64,000 nt of DNA from contig JANWUR010000004.1 of assembly GCA_024958655.1 (NCBI GenBank), forward strand, positions 62,001 to 126,000. Reading direction: 5' to 3'. This stretch comes from Cyanobium sp. FGCU6 (GTDB taxonomy: Bacteria > Cyanobacteriota > Cyanobacteriia > PCC-6307 > Cyanobiaceae). Below, in pieces: positions 54,971 to 64,000 of this stretch; the first letter of the stretch is position 1; each line of letters starts with the position of its first letter. Both the position numbers and the translations under genes were made by a program. Below the pieces are notes generated by a model that worked only from the letters and a program-made list of their open reading frames with translations, was not told where the DNA came from and searched no databases.

Positions 54971-55972
54971 TCAGCGCCGCTGCCCTGCCTCTCCTGCAGC
55001 CTTCGCCAGCTCCGCGGCCAGGGCGAGGGCGCCGGCACAGGCATCTCCGCATGCCGGCGCCAGTCGGGCCTGGGGCAGAAGCTCAGCCAGGCTCCGGGCG
55101 AACCGCAGCCGCAGACCCTCCATGTACTGCAGGGCTCCCCCCGTTCCGCACACCGACGGGGCCTCCAGGTGAAGGGCTGCCGCTACCCCCGCCACCATCT
55201 CCGCCAGCGCCTCGGCCGAACGCATCAGGATCGTCTCCGCTTGCGGGTCTCCCGCCTGAGCCTGCCGGTGCACCACCGGCGCCAGGCGGGCGAAGCCGGC
55301 CGGACCGAACTCCTGGCTCACCACCCTGGCCTTGATCCGCTGCGGGGCATCGGGATCGCTGGGATCCAGTCCAAGGGCTTCCCAGAGCGCACCCCGCAGG
55401 CGCGTATCAGGACGGCGCCCGTCGGCCATGCGCAGGCTCAGGGCCAGGCCATCCCGGCCGATGTCCATCGCCGACCCCGCGCCATCCAGCAGCCAGCCCC
55501 AGCCGCCGCAGCGGTGCTCCAGGCCGGTCCCATCGCGCCCCACGGCGATCGTGCCGGTGCCGCTGATCACCACGATTCCCGGCCCGTCCGGGAAGGCGCC
55601 GCGCAGGGCGGTGCGCTCGTCCCCGGTCACGGTGGTGCACCGCTCGGGCAGGCCGAGGCCGCCGGCCGCCAGGGTCCGGCCCCGCTGCTGCACCGCCGAA
55701 CCCTGCTCGATGCCGCTGGCCCCCACCGCCGCCGCCAGCAGCGGCACGCTGGCGGCGGCCGAAGACGGCAGGCTGGCCCGTGCTGCCGTCAGGGCGGCTC
55801 GCAGGGCCTCGAGAAAGCGCTCCTCTCCCCCCGGGGCCGCCAGATGGCAGACACCGGGGCCTTCCCCTTCCCCGAGCACCAGACGGCCGCAGGCGGTCGC
55901 CAGCCGGCAGGTGGTGTGGGTCTGACCGGCATCGAAGCCGGCGAGCAGCCCCTCAGGCATCGGGGCGCGCAT
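54971..55972 (-). CDS. BadF/BadG-family ATPase, N-acetylhexosamine-kinase-like
   Basis: The 333-residue protein has the ASKHA fold: GFDAGQTHTTCRLA (phosphate 1), VISGTGTIAVGRDGTGLEHR (phosphate 2), GGWGWLLDGAGSAMDIGRDG and a C-terminal adenosine site VCGTGGALQYM. The GGWGxxxGDxGSxxxIG signature is the one seen in N-acetylglucosamine kinases; here GD is replaced by DG (LLDGAGS). It could phosphorylate amino sugars released from peptidoglycan. The start is ATG 55972 or 55960, overlapping the upstream ictB-like gene. Confidence 0.82.
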   Translation of the reverse strand: MRAPMPEGLLAGFDAGQTHTTCRLATACGRLVLGEGEGPGVCHLAAPGGEERFLEALRAALTAARASLPSSAAASVPLLAAAVGASGIEQGSAVQQRGRTLAAGGLGLPERCTTVTGDERTALRGAFPDGPGIVVISGTGTIAVGRDGTGLEHRCGGWGWLLDGAGSAMDIGRDGLALSLRMADGRRPDTRLRGALWEALGLDPSDPDAPQRIKARVVSQEFGPAGFARLAPVVHRQAQAGDPQAETILMRSAEALAEMVAGVAAALHLEAPSVCGTGGALQYMEGLRLRFARSLAELLPQARLAPACGDACAGALALAAELAKAAGEAGQRR

Positions 55973-57284
55973 CCGGGGCTGTCGGCATGGCCCCGGCCGC
56001 CAGAGTGGCCAGGCAGAGGAAAGCCACCAGCTGCACCTCGGGCCGGAAGAAGATCGTGTCCGTCAGACCCTGCACCGCCAGGCCCACGAAAGCGGCCACC
56101 GAGGCAAGCCCTGGCAGCACCAGGGGGCCATCGCCCAGGCGTCGGGACAGACCGGCGCGCATCGAGGCCAGGAAGAGACCCACGCCGGCGATCAGGCCCG
56201 GCACCCCGGCCTCCACCAGCCATTCCAGCGGAATGGAGTAGGCGCTCAGGGCATTGAACTTGGGCTGCTGATAGAGGGGATAGATCAGATTGAAGGCGGT
56301 GTTCCCCGGCCCGATCCCAAGCCAGGGGCGGTCCTGGATCATCTCCAGCGCCGAGGTCCACACGTTCATGCGGAAGTTGTTCGAGCTGTCCTCGCGTCCC
56401 GCCAGCAGGCTGAGCACCCGCACCTGCAGCGCTTCCACCTGGGTCACCAGGATTGTCAGCGCCAGCGCGCCCCCCAGCAGCAGGCCCAGGGGCAGGAGTC
56501 TCCGCCACAGCGGCGGCCAGGACCGGATCGCCCGCAGGACGAGCAACAGCGCCAGAACGGCCAGAGACGCCACCATGCCCATCCAGGCCCCTCGGCTGTA
56601 GGTGAGCACCAGGGCCACCAGGCCCAGCACGAAGCTGGCCAGAGCGAACAGGCGACGGGCCGGATGGCGCCAGCGCACCGCGGCCACCAGGGCGATGGGA
56701 AGCACCGGCAGCAGGAACCCGCCCAGAAGGTTCGGATTCTCCAGCGTGCTGTAGATGCGCACCGTGCCTCGCGCCACCGAGTTGGCATCCGACCAGCGGG
56801 CCAGGGCGTTGGCGCTGTCGTACAGCTGGCGAATGCCGATGACCGCCGTCAGCAGCTGTCCGGCCATCAGGGCGGCCACCAGCCGGTCCCACCAGATGGG
56901 TGAGAACGCCAGCAGCTGCCGCATCAGGGCATAGACGCCCAGGTAGCTCACCAGCTTCAGCAGACCCTTGAAGGCCGCCACCGGCACCGGCGAGAAGCCC
57001 GTAGCCAGCACCGCCACGCCGAGCACAACGAGCAGCCAGCCGTTGATCGTGCCGATCCGGCCTGGCGGCGTGCGCAGGGCCCAGACCACCCAGAGCAGTC
57101 CGCTGGCCGCGATCAGCAGACTCAGTCCGCTGCGGGTCACAAGGGGGAGCCCGGCCAGCAGGGCACAGAGCACCCAGCCGGACACCAGGGGCAGGTGGCG
57201 CCCCAGGATCCCGGTGGGCCCATCGGCCAGCAGCCCCTGCCAGCGCAGGAGCAGGGGAACGGGCGGGCTGGGGGCGGGCACCAT
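55953..57284 (-). CDS. ictB: IctB/O-antigen ligase (Wzy) family membrane protein
   Basis: The 443-residue protein has about 10-12 hydrophobic segments and the family features TLENPNLLGGFLLPVLPIAL, LVLTYSRGAWMGMVASLAVL, REDSSNNFRMNVWTSALEMI and RPWLGIGPGNTAFNLIYPLY. Cyanobacterial relatives were named IctB for an effect on inorganic carbon accumulation, but the fold is that of O-antigen ligases and polymerases, so a glycan role is also possible. Its ATG overlaps the stop of trmB (TGATG). Confidence 0.88.
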   Translation of the reverse strand: MVPAPSPPVPLLLRWQGLLADGPTGILGRHLPLVSGWVLCALLAGLPLVTRSGLSLLIAASGLLWVVWALRTPPGRIGTINGWLLVVLGVAVLATGFSPVPVAAFKGLLKLVSYLGVYALMRQLLAFSPIWWDRLVAALMAGQLLTAVIGIRQLYDSANALARWSDANSVARGTVRIYSTLENPNLLGGFLLPVLPIALVAAVRWRHPARRLFALASFVLGLVALVLTYSRGAWMGMVASLAVLALLLVLRAIRSWPPLWRRLLPLGLLLGGALALTILVTQVEALQVRVLSLLAGREDSSNNFRMNVWTSALEMIQDRPWLGIGPGNTAFNLIYPLYQQPKFNALSAYSIPLEWLVEAGVPGLIAGVGLFLASMRAGLSRRLGDGPLVLPGLASVAAFVGLAVQGLTDTIFFRPEVQLVAFLCLATLAAGAMPTAPDARPDA

Positions 57285-58030
57285 CAGGGCGTGGGCGAGA
57301 GCGTGGGGGGAACAGGCACGGCGGCCGGATCGGCGCCGTCGCCTGGATTATCGGCGGCCCGGGCCGCCGCCTCCAGCTCCGCCACCGCAGGAACCGGCGC
57401 GGCGTTGCGGCGGAACAGCACCCGGTAGACCGGCAATCCCTGAGCCAGCACGTGGCGCTCCCGCTCGGTCGGAAGCGGCAGCGGACTCCCGTTTCGCCAG
57501 GGGCGGGCGTCGCCGGCGGGACGCGCGAAGCAGCCGCAGGTCTCGACCAGAGCCACCATCGGCTCGATGACCGCCGGCACGTCGCTCTGCAGGAAAAGCT
57601 CCCGGCCGGGTGCCAGGGCGGCGGCCAGGCCAGCCAGCAGACCCGGCTGCAACACCCGCCGCTTGTGGTGCTTCTTCTTGAACCAGGGGTCGGGGAACTG
57701 GAGGGTCACCAGCGCCAGTCGCCCTTCCGGAAGCGACCGCAGCCAGGCGTCGAAGCTGACGTTGGCATTGCGGAACAGGAAGCGGAGGTTCCCGAGGCCG
57801 GCGGCGATCCTGTCGGCTTCCGCCAGCTCCACCAGCGGCCTTCGGATCTCGAGGCCCAGATGGTTGCGGTGCGGCTCCAGCGGGGCGAGGGCCAGCAGGA
57901 ACCGGCCCCGGGCGGAACCGATGTCGAGGTGCAGCGGCAGCGAGGGATCGGCAAAGAGCTGCTCCAGCGGGGGCAGGGGCCGCGGCTGGAGGTAGAAGCG
58001 GCTCAGCGGGTTGACGTGCTGACGCACCAT
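57284..58030 (-). CDS. trmB: tRNA (guanine-N7-)-methyltransferase
   Basis: TrmB methylates G46 of tRNAs using S-adenosylmethionine. The 248-residue protein shows [20 protein letters not shown] for cofactor binding, [34 protein letters not shown] and the C-terminal [20 protein letters not shown]. About 35 extra Ala/Pro-rich residues extend the C-terminus. The ATG at 58030 follows the FIST gene stop by one base. Confidence 0.95.
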   Translation of the reverse strand: MVRQHVNPLSRFYLQPRPLPPLEQLFADPSLPLHLDIGSARGRFLLALAPLEPHRNHLGLEIRRPLVELAEADRIAAGLGNLRFLFRNANVSFDAWLRSLPEGRLALVTLQFPDPWFKKKHHKRRVLQPGLLAGLAAALAPGRELFLQSDVPAVIEPMVALVETCGCFARPAGDARPWRNGSPLPLPTERERHVLAQGLPVYRVLFRRNAAPVPAVAELEAAARAADNPGDGADPAAVPVPPTLSPTP

Positions 58031-58031
58031 C

Positions 58032-59324
58032 TCAGCCCAGATCAGCTCCGGTGTCCGGTTCGTCCCTGGCGGCCGGCACCAGAAAGCCCCAGCTGGCGGT
58101 GTAACCGTGCAGGTGGGTGGTGGGGCTGCCCACCGGTCCGATTTCGCCGTTGCAGAAGACTCCGGCGATCGGCACGTTGGCAAAGGCTTCGCGGCACAGG
58201 CTCACATCGCCGTCGGCTTCGCCGTAGAGGCCCTGGCCGCGACCGAGGCAGGCGAACAGCAGGGCGGTGAGGGGCTCGGCACGGCGCAGAGCCTGGCGGC
58301 GGAGCAGCTGCCGCGATTCCTCGCGGGAGGCGTCGGCATCCCGCAGCTGGAACTGCACCTTCTGGCCGACCCGCATCCGATCCCCCACGGCCACAGCCCC
58401 GTTGCGCGGGTCCACGCCGATCAGGTTCCGCACCAGGAAAGCGGGCGGATCCTCGCTGCCGGCCAGGCTGAATTCGCTGCGACCCACCCCCAGGAACAGT
58501 GAGTTCTTCACCTGCTCCCGCTCCTCCGGCGTGAGGTCGGTGAGAATCGACTGGAGGGCTTCGACCGGGCTGTTGCGGCGGTCGCCTCGGCTCACCTGCA
58601 GCACCACGTTGCGCTGCGCCTGCTCCACCTCGAACACCGGGCCGATCGGCCGGCAGCCCTGGGCCACCACGGGATCAAGGCGCCAGGCACCGCCGATCAG
58701 GCAGCCGACAGCCCCCCCCCGCACCTCATGGCCGTAAAGGAGGGAGCCGTGCGCCGCACTGTGCTGGCCGGCGATACCACCCACCTTGGGGGCGTCGGGG
58801 TAGGCGTAGTCGAGGCCGCTGATCAGATCCTGGATGGTGCCACAGCCGGGGTCGATCAGCAGCAGCAGCGACTGCCCGGCTTCCGGCGGGGCTCCAAGCA
58901 GCTCCCGCCACGGTTCAGCCGGTCCGTCAAGGTCCGGCAGCTTGTCGGCGTCGAGGGCGAACGGATGGAGATCGGCGCCCGGCAGGCTCAAGAGGGTGAC
59001 CGCGAGCGCCGGTTGCCCCTCGAATTCATGGGGCTCGCCGCCGGGATCGGTTCCCACCACCCCACCGCCGACGCAGCCCAGCCAGTGCTCGGACCTGAGC
59101 CGCGCCTGCAGGAGAGGGAGCAGGCGGGGCAGGTCGCTGGCGTAGCTGCTGGAGGCGAACACCAGGGCAAGATCGGCGGGTCCAGCTCCGGCCAGCTGCA
59201 GGACCGCCGCATCCACCGCCGCCTGCAGCGAGGCATCGCGGACGAGGGCCGTGCGGCACCAGGCCCCGGCCGCAGCGCGCCGTCCGCGGCGGGGAAGCCA
59301 GGGGAAGGAGGGGAAGCCAGCCAT
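58032..59324 (-). CDS. FIST domain sensory protein
   Basis: The 430-residue protein has a FIST N domain ([51 protein letters not shown]) and a FIST C domain ([75 protein letters not shown]). FIST proteins are thought to sense small ligands such as amino acids. Here it stands alone, without an attached kinase or cyclase domain. It is the first gene of a four-gene overlapping unit with trmB, ictB and the sugar kinase. Confidence 0.9.
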   Translation of the reverse strand: MAGFPSFPWLPRRGRRAAAGAWCRTALVRDASLQAAVDAAVLQLAGAGPADLALVFASSSYASDLPRLLPLLQARLRSEHWLGCVGGGVVGTDPGGEPHEFEGQPALAVTLLSLPGADLHPFALDADKLPDLDGPAEPWRELLGAPPEAGQSLLLLIDPGCGTIQDLISGLDYAYPDAPKVGGIAGQHSAAHGSLLYGHEVRGGAVGCLIGGAWRLDPVVAQGCRPIGPVFEVEQAQRNVVLQVSRGDRRNSPVEALQSILTDLTPEEREQVKNSLFLGVGRSEFSLAGSEDPPAFLVRNLIGVDPRNGAVAVGDRMRVGQKVQFQLRDADASREESRQLLRRQALRRAEPLTALLFACLGRGQGLYGEADGDVSLCREAFANVPIAGVFCNGEIGPVGSPTTHLHGYTASWGFLVPAARDEPDTGADLG

Positions 59325-59383
59325 GGGCGGACCCTAGGCCCCGGGGGCGCACGGATAATGGCGCCTTCCCGTACCGAGCGTCC

Positions 59384-60013
59384 GTGCCGGATCCGTTCTC
59401 CAGCCCCCTGCTTTACCGATCGGCGGTCTGGCTCGACGTTCGCCTCGGCCTGCTGTTCGCCGTGGGGGTTCCGCTGGTGCTGCTGGTCTGGGCCACGCTC
59501 CAGCGCCAGGGGGCGATGCTGCGCCTGCTGGGGATCTACTGGAAAGTCTCGAGCTTGCTGCTGATCGCCCTGCTGCTGCTCACCGACCGCCGCCCTGCGG
59601 GCTATCTGCTGCTGGTGCTGGCGCCCCTGTTGATTGCGGGGGCCCTCTGGTTCTGGGTGGATCTCAACGAGGAACTGGCGGATCTGCCACCCTGGCGCGC
59701 CTTGCCGCTCACCCTGCGGATCTGGCGCTGGGGCGTGACGCTCTTCTGTCTGCTGAGTGCAGTGCTGGCCACCACGGCGCTGGCCTGCATGGGCGGGGTG
59801 GACAAGCTCAGCCTCTGCAGGCCCTGGCTGGAGGCACCGGCCGGACTCCACGGCATCGTGGCTGCGGTCTTCGGGTTCATCTTCGGGGCAACGTGGAATC
59901 CGCCGGTTGCTGCCTTCGTGGGCTACCTGGCCCTCGCTGGCTGGGTGGTGGGCCTGCTCCAGTGGGTGTTGGTGCGCCTGCCCCGTGCCGGGCGCGTCGC
60001 CGGCGAGTTCTGA
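59384..60013 (+). CDS. DUF3177 family membrane protein
   Basis: The 209-residue protein has five hydrophobic segments and the recognisable pieces SAVWLDVRLGLLFAVGVPLV, DRRPAGYLLLVLAPLLI and HGIVAAVFGFIFGATWNPPV. It belongs to DUF3177, restricted to cyanobacteria and plastid-bearing relatives as far as I know. The start is a GTG at 59384. Function unknown; it is divergent from the FIST gene. Confidence 0.85.
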   Translation: MPDPFSSPLLYRSAVWLDVRLGLLFAVGVPLVLLVWATLQRQGAMLRLLGIYWKVSSLLLIALLLLTDRRPAGYLLLVLAPLLIAGALWFWVDLNEELADLPPWRALPLTLRIWRWGVTLFCLLSAVLATTALACMGGVDKLSLCRPWLEAPAGLHGIVAAVFGFIFGATWNPPVAAFVGYLALAGWVVGLLQWVLVRLPRAGRVAGEF

Positions 60014-60072
60014 CTGCGATCGCTCCCGACCGGGCTGGCCCACCGCCAGCATGGGCCCATCGCCGCCCGCCG

Positions 60073-60411
60073 ATGACCTCCCCCTTCTCCACCGCTGGCA
60101 CCCCCGTGGCCTCGCTCCTTGCCCGGCTGGAGGAGCTGAGCCGGGGCCGGCCGGATCGGGTGCTGCGCCTCAACGGCAGCCTCCCCGCGGAGCAGGCCGA
60201 GGAACCCGAGGCTTTCGAACTGCTGATCTTCCGCGGCTTCTCCAGCAGCACCACCCACCCCACGGCGTTCGACCCCGACCGCCCGGCCCTGCCGGAGCAC
60301 TGCACGATCACCAGCGCCGAGCTGCTGCAGGGCCCGCTGAACCCCGGGGAGGAGGTTCTGCTGGCCGGCCCCTCCCCCGTGGACGCCTTCCTCGATGCCG
60401 CCGCCTGGTGA
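60073..60411 (+). CDS. Conserved protein shared with plastids, DUF7734-like
   Basis: The 112-residue soluble protein reads LLARLEELSRGRPDRVLRLN, AFELLIFRGFSSSTTHPTAF and DPDRPALPEHCTITSAELLQ. The core LIFRGFSSSTTHPTAFDPD is recognisable in cyanobacterial and plant proteins of unknown function; I believe the family is now called DUF7734, from memory. The ATG is at 60073, and the membrane methyltransferase-like gene follows after four bases. Confidence 0.75.
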   Translation: MTSPFSTAGTPVASLLARLEELSRGRPDRVLRLNGSLPAEQAEEPEAFELLIFRGFSSSTTHPTAFDPDRPALPEHCTITSAELLQGPLNPGEEVLLAGPSPVDAFLDAAAW

Positions 60412-60415
60412 AGGA

Positions 60416-61048
60416 ATGCAGCTCCGTCATGTGATCAACCTGCACAAGGGCCTCACCCCGCTGGTGGTGCTGGCCCTGATGGCGGCCTATGGCAACTTCG
60501 GCAGCGGCCCCTGGCTGTATCTGGCCCTGCACGGCACCTACGGCCTGCTCTGGCTGCTCAAGGACCGGATGTTCCCCGATCGACAGTGGGAGCAGCCGGT
60601 GGGCTGGCCCGTGGCCCTGAGCGGCTTCCTGGCCCTTGGCCTCTACTGGCTGGCTCCCTACCTGCTGATCTCCTCCGGTGCGTTGCCACCTCCGCCCCTG
60701 GCCGCGGCGGCAACGGCTCTCTGCCTCACCGGTGTGTTCCTGCACTACGGCGCCGATGCTCAGAAGCACTTCACCCTCCAGCAGCGCCCAGGCCTGATCG
60801 ACGAGGGCTTCTTCGCCCGCACCCGCAACCCCAACTACCTCGGCGAGATCCTCATCTACCTCTCGTTCGCGGTGCTGGCGATGCATCCGCTCCCCTACCT
60901 GGTGCTGGCGGGCTTCGCCTTCGGGGTGTTCCTGCCCAACATGCGCCGCAAGGATGAGTCGCTCGCCCGCTACCCCGGCTTCGAGGCCTGGAAGCGGCGC
61001 TCCGGCCTGCTGCTGCCCCGGCTGCTGCCGCCGCGCCCGGAGCACTGA
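60416..61048 (+). CDS. ICMT/steroid-reductase-like membrane protein (DUF1295 type)
   Basis: The 210-residue protein has several hydrophobic segments (VVLALMAAYGNFGSGPWLYL, VALSGFLALGLYWLAPYLLI). The C-terminal phrase GLIDEGFFARTRNPNYLGEI followed by RRKDESLARYPGFEAWKRRS is typical of isoprenylcysteine-methyltransferase/NnrU-like and 5-alpha-reductase-like membrane enzymes. The RNPNYLGE motif is the most conserved part. The substrate cannot be assigned. The ATG at 60416 has AAGGA directly before it. Confidence 0.82.
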   Translation: MQLRHVINLHKGLTPLVVLALMAAYGNFGSGPWLYLALHGTYGLLWLLKDRMFPDRQWEQPVGWPVALSGFLALGLYWLAPYLLISSGALPPPPLAAAATALCLTGVFLHYGADAQKHFTLQQRPGLIDEGFFARTRNPNYLGEILIYLSFAVLAMHPLPYLVLAGFAFGVFLPNMRRKDESLARYPGFEAWKRRSGLLLPRLLPPRPEH

Positions 61049-61068
61049 GCGAGCCTTGAGGCCTGAGC

Positions 61069-63993
61069 TCAGCCCTCCAGGGCCTCCACGCAGCGTCCGC
61101 AGAGGGTGGGGTGCGAGGTGTGGCTGCCGATGTCGCTGTCGTAGTGCCAGCAGCGTTCGCACTTGCTGCCTTCGGCCCGGGCCACCGCCACCCGCACACC
61201 ACCATCTTCAGCCAGCACCAGAGGGGCCGCAGGCGTGGCGTCGCCGATCATCAGCTCCGACACCAACAGCCAGTCCGCCAGGTTGTCCACGGTGGGATGG
61301 GGGCTGGCCTCCAGCAGGGAGAGAGCCTGCCGCAACGGGGCGGTGGCGTCGCCGCCGTCGATCGACAGGTGCACACGGGCCTCCAGCGAGGCGCCCAGTT
61401 CAGCGCGGCTGCGGCAGCTCTCCAGCTGGCGGTTCACCAGGGCGCGCAGATCGAGGATCCGCTGCAGCGGTTCCTCCAGTTCCGGCGCCGCCCAGGCCTG
61501 CGGCGCCTGCGGCCAGCCTCGCTCGAACACCGAGGCCTCGGCCACCGGATAAGGCAGGCTCTGCCAGATGTCCTCCGCCATGTGGCACAGCACCGGGGCG
61601 ATCAGTCCCGCCAACCGCTCCACCACCAGGTGCAGCACCGTCTGGCAGCTGCGGCGCCGGAACGAGGCCGGCGCGCTCACGTACAGCCGGTCCTTGGCGA
61701 TGTCGAGGTAGACGTTGGAGAGATCCACCACGCAGAAGTTCTGCAGCGCCTGAAAGAAGCGGTAGAACTCGAAGCGCTCGAAGTCGGCGCTCACCGCCTC
61801 GATCAGGGCGCTGGTGCGCTGCAGCATCCAGCGATCCAGCAGGGGGAGTTCTGCCACGGGAACGGCGTCGCCGGCCGGATCGAAATCGTGGAGGTTGCCG
61901 AGCAGGTAGCGGGCGGTGTTGCGCACCTTGCGGTACACATCGGCCAGCTGCTTCACGATCCCCGGGCCGAGGGGAACATCGGCGGAGTAGTCCACCGAAC
62001 TCACCCACAGCCGCAGTACGTCGGCGCCGTAGGCCGGCTCCTGCTTCTCGTTCTTGCCTCCCTCCACCAGCACCGCAGGGTCCACCACATTGCCCAGCGA
62101 CTTGCTCATCTTGCGGCCCTTCTCATCGAGGGTGAAGCCGTGGGTGAGCACCCGGCGGTACGGGGCGTGGCCGTTGACCGCCACCGAGGTGAGCAGGCTG
62201 CTCTGGAACCAGCCGCGGTGCTGATCCGATCCCTCCAGGTAGAGGTCGGCGGGATAGGCCAGCCCCTCGTCGCTGGCGGGATGGTCGCCTCCGAGGCCGC
62301 CGAGCACGCCGGCCCACGACGATCCCGAGTCGAACCACACGTCCATCGTGTCGGTGCCCTTGCGCCACTGATCGGCCTCGGCGGCCCAGGCGGGGGGCAG
62401 CAGGCCGGCCTCGTCGCGCTCCCACCACACGTCGGAGCCGTGCTCAGCGATCAGCCCCTCGATGTGGCGCAGGGTGTCGGCGTTGAGCAGCACCTCGCCG
62501 CTCTCGCGGTGATAGAAGACCGGGATCGGCACCCCCCAGGTGCGCTGGCGGGAGATGCACCAGTCACCCCGGTCGCGCACCATCGCCTCGATCCGGTTGC
62601 GGCCGCTCTCCGGCAGCCAGTCCACGGCGGCGATCGCCTCGAGCGCCTGGCTGCGGAAGCCTTCCACCGAGGCGAACCACTGCTCGGTGGCGCGGAAGAT
62701 CGTGGGCTTCTTGGTGCGCCAGTCGTAGGGGTAGCGATGGGCGTAGCACTCTTCGGCCAGCAGGGCACCGGCCTCTGCCAGGGCCGCGATGATCGCCGGG
62801 TTGGCGTCCTTGAGCACGTTGAGGCCGGCGAAGGGGCCGGCCTCCTCGGTGAGGGTGCCGGCCTCATCCACGGGGCAGAGCACGGCCAGTCCGTATTTGG
62901 CTCCGGTGGTGAAGTCGTCGACGCCGTGGCCCGGGGCGGTGTGCACCAGGCCGGTGCCGGACTCGGTGGTGATGTAGTCACCGCCGATCACCACCGGCGC
63001 GCTGCGCTCCAGCAGCGGATGGCCATACACGATGCCCTCCAGGTCGGCGCCCTTCACGCTCAGCAGCGGCTGCAGCGGGGCCCCCAGCCGCTCGCCGAGT
63101 CCCTCCACCAGCTCCCGGGCCACCACCAGGTGCCGCACCCGACCCTCCAGCTCCTGGCGGCAGATCGCGTAGTCGAGCCGGCCGTTCACCGACACCGCCA
63201 GGTTCGCCGGCAGGGTCCAGGGGGTGGTGGTCCAGATCGCCACCGCCAGCCCCTCCGCCTCCGGAGCGTCGGCCAGGGCCGTCAGGCCCGCCTGGCGCAG
63301 GCGGGCGGTCAGGCCCACGGGCAGCGTGCGCACCGGGAAGGCCACGTAGACGCTGGGGGAGGTGTGCCCGTCGGGGTACTCCAGCTCCGCCTCCGCCAGG
63401 GCGGTGCGGGAGCTGGGGCTCCAGTGCACCGGCTTGAGGCCCCGGTAGATGTGGCCCGCCAGCACCATCCGCCCGAACACCTGGATCTGGGCAGCCTCGT
63501 AGGCGCGGTCGAGCGTGAGGTAGGGCTGCTCCCAGTCGGCCCAGATCCCCCAGCGGCGGAAGCCCTGCTTCTGCTGCTCCACCTGCTCGAGGGCGTAGGC
63601 GCGGGCCCGCCGCCGCAGATCGATCGGCGTCAGCGAGCGGCGCTCCTCACCGCTCAGCCCCTGCAGAACCTTGAGCTCGATCGGCAGGCCATGGCAGTCC
63701 CAACCGGGCCGGAAGCGTGCCCGGCGCCCGTTGAGCAGGGCGTGCTTATTGATGATGTCCTTGAGGATCTTGTTCAGCGCATGGCCCACGTGCAGGGCCC
63801 CGTTGGCGTAGGGCGGCCCGTCATGCAGGGTGAAGCGTTCGCCGGGATTGCCGCCGCTCAGACGCTCGTAGAGGCCGATCTCCGCCCAGTACGCCTGCAG
63901 CTCGGGCTCCCGCACCCGCGCGTTGGCCCGCATGGCGAACGGCGTCTTCAGCAGGTTGAGCGTGTCCTTGTAGGGGGACGCTGAAGAGGACAC
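61069..63993 (-). CDS. ileS: Isoleucyl-tRNA synthetase
   Basis: IleRS charges tRNA-Ile. The 974-residue protein shows the HIGH motif in GPPYANGALHVGHALNKILK, DCHGLPIELKV, the editing-domain pieces VAIWTTTPWTLPANLAV and TGLVHTAPGHGVDDF, WCISRQRTWGVPIPVFY, the KMSKS motif in LDEKGRKMSKSLGNVVDP and a C-terminal zinc finger CERCWHY...CGRC. The visible start is a GTG at 63993, seven bases from the window edge, so the true start could lie outside. Confidence 0.97.
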   Translation of the reverse strand: MSSSASPYKDTLNLLKTPFAMRANARVREPELQAYWAEIGLYERLSGGNPGERFTLHDGPPYANGALHVGHALNKILKDIINKHALLNGRRARFRPGWDCHGLPIELKVLQGLSGEERRSLTPIDLRRRARAYALEQVEQQKQGFRRWGIWADWEQPYLTLDRAYEAAQIQVFGRMVLAGHIYRGLKPVHWSPSSRTALAEAELEYPDGHTSPSVYVAFPVRTLPVGLTARLRQAGLTALADAPEAEGLAVAIWTTTPWTLPANLAVSVNGRLDYAICRQELEGRVRHLVVARELVEGLGERLGAPLQPLLSVKGADLEGIVYGHPLLERSAPVVIGGDYITTESGTGLVHTAPGHGVDDFTTGAKYGLAVLCPVDEAGTLTEEAGPFAGLNVLKDANPAIIAALAEAGALLAEECYAHRYPYDWRTKKPTIFRATEQWFASVEGFRSQALEAIAAVDWLPESGRNRIEAMVRDRGDWCISRQRTWGVPIPVFYHRESGEVLLNADTLRHIEGLIAEHGSDVWWERDEAGLLPPAWAAEADQWRKGTDTMDVWFDSGSSWAGVLGGLGGDHPASDEGLAYPADLYLEGSDQHRGWFQSSLLTSVAVNGHAPYRRVLTHGFTLDEKGRKMSKSLGNVVDPAVLVEGGKNEKQEPAYGADVLRLWVSSVDYSADVPLGPGIVKQLADVYRKVRNTARYLLGNLHDFDPAGDAVPVAELPLLDRWMLQRTSALIEAVSADFERFEFYRFFQALQNFCVVDLSNVYLDIAKDRLYVSAPASFRRRSCQTVLHLVVERLAGLIAPVLCHMAEDIWQSLPYPVAEASVFERGWPQAPQAWAAPELEEPLQRILDLRALVNRQLESCRSRAELGASLEARVHLSIDGGDATAPLRQALSLLEASPHPTVDNLADWLLVSELMIGDATPAAPLVLAEDGGVRVAVARAEGSKCERCWHYDSDIGSHTSHPTLCGRCVEALEG

Positions 63994-64000
63994 GGTGGAG

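Noticed and set aside
61111-63984. Open frame of more than 900 codons opposite ileS
   Set aside because: It is the antisense shadow of a complete ileS and shows no recognisable motif.
1-64000. CRISPR array or insertion sequence
   Set aside because: No regularly spaced long direct repeats and no transposase frame with terminal inverted repeats were seen on either strand.

Overview
The window looks like the chromosome of a unicellular picocyanobacterium of the Cyanobium/Synechococcus type. The evidence is four small photosystem II genes (psbK, psbI, psbN, psbH), the nitrogen regulator ntcA, and many short proteins of families restricted to cyanobacteria (DUF2811, DUF3084, DUF3146, DUF3177, DUF3181, DUF3769, DUF4079), all in very GC-rich DNA (estimated by eye, not counted). 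Family names come from recognition of the translated sequences, not from a database search.

Positions 1 to about 8.6 kb form a decayed accessory region. It holds an integrase remnant with an in-frame stop, an intact class II Fic protein, a second Fic gene broken by a frameshift, an intact AbrB-type antitoxin/PIN toxin pair with a palindrome upstream, an RHH antitoxin fragment, a frameshifted VapB-like antitoxin with only the first residues of its PIN partner, and a large multi-PAS diguanylate cyclase gene interrupted by two frameshifts.

From about 8.7 to 15.2 kb are a CorC/CNNM-type membrane protein, a Gfo/Idh/MocA oxidoreductase, a very large GH15/phosphorylase-kinase-like protein and a WecG/TagA/CpsF glycosyltransferase. 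From 15.2 to 31.8 kb is mostly core metabolism: psbK-tgt, cobS, a soluble histidine kinase, purH, ispH, sfsA, murJ, tRNA-Arg(ACG), glyA, a polyprenyl-phosphate sugar-1-phosphate transferase and cinA. From 32 to 45.6 kb are leuC-leuD, a large DUF3769 (LptD-like) outer-membrane protein, psbI, a GH38 alpha-mannosidase, the divergent psbN/psbH pair, tatA, pth, a YqgF-like gene, DUF3084 and ntcA with a readable NtcA-type promoter.

From 45.7 to 64 kb the layout is very compact. It holds rph, a CobO-like protein without a P-loop, dcd and thyX (dTMP supply), txlA, a NIL-domain ferredoxin, a lytic transglycosylase, glmM, an HxlR regulator, an N-acetylhexosamine-kinase-like ATPase, an IctB/O-antigen-ligase family protein, trmB, a FIST protein, DUF3177, an ICMT-like membrane protein and ileS at the right edge. 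The stretch slt-glmM-sugar kinase, with murJ and the sugar-1-phosphate transferase elsewhere, gives the window a cell-envelope theme.

The signals most worth a second look are a heptanucleotide repeat in the leader of tgt where no normal start codon exists, a 3 x 14-bp tandem repeat between psbN and psbH, triple GTTTTCCCC repeats before the DUF2811 gene, the NtcA promoter of ntcA lying over the rph stop codon, and a broken Fic gene that seems to have lost its inhibitory helix.
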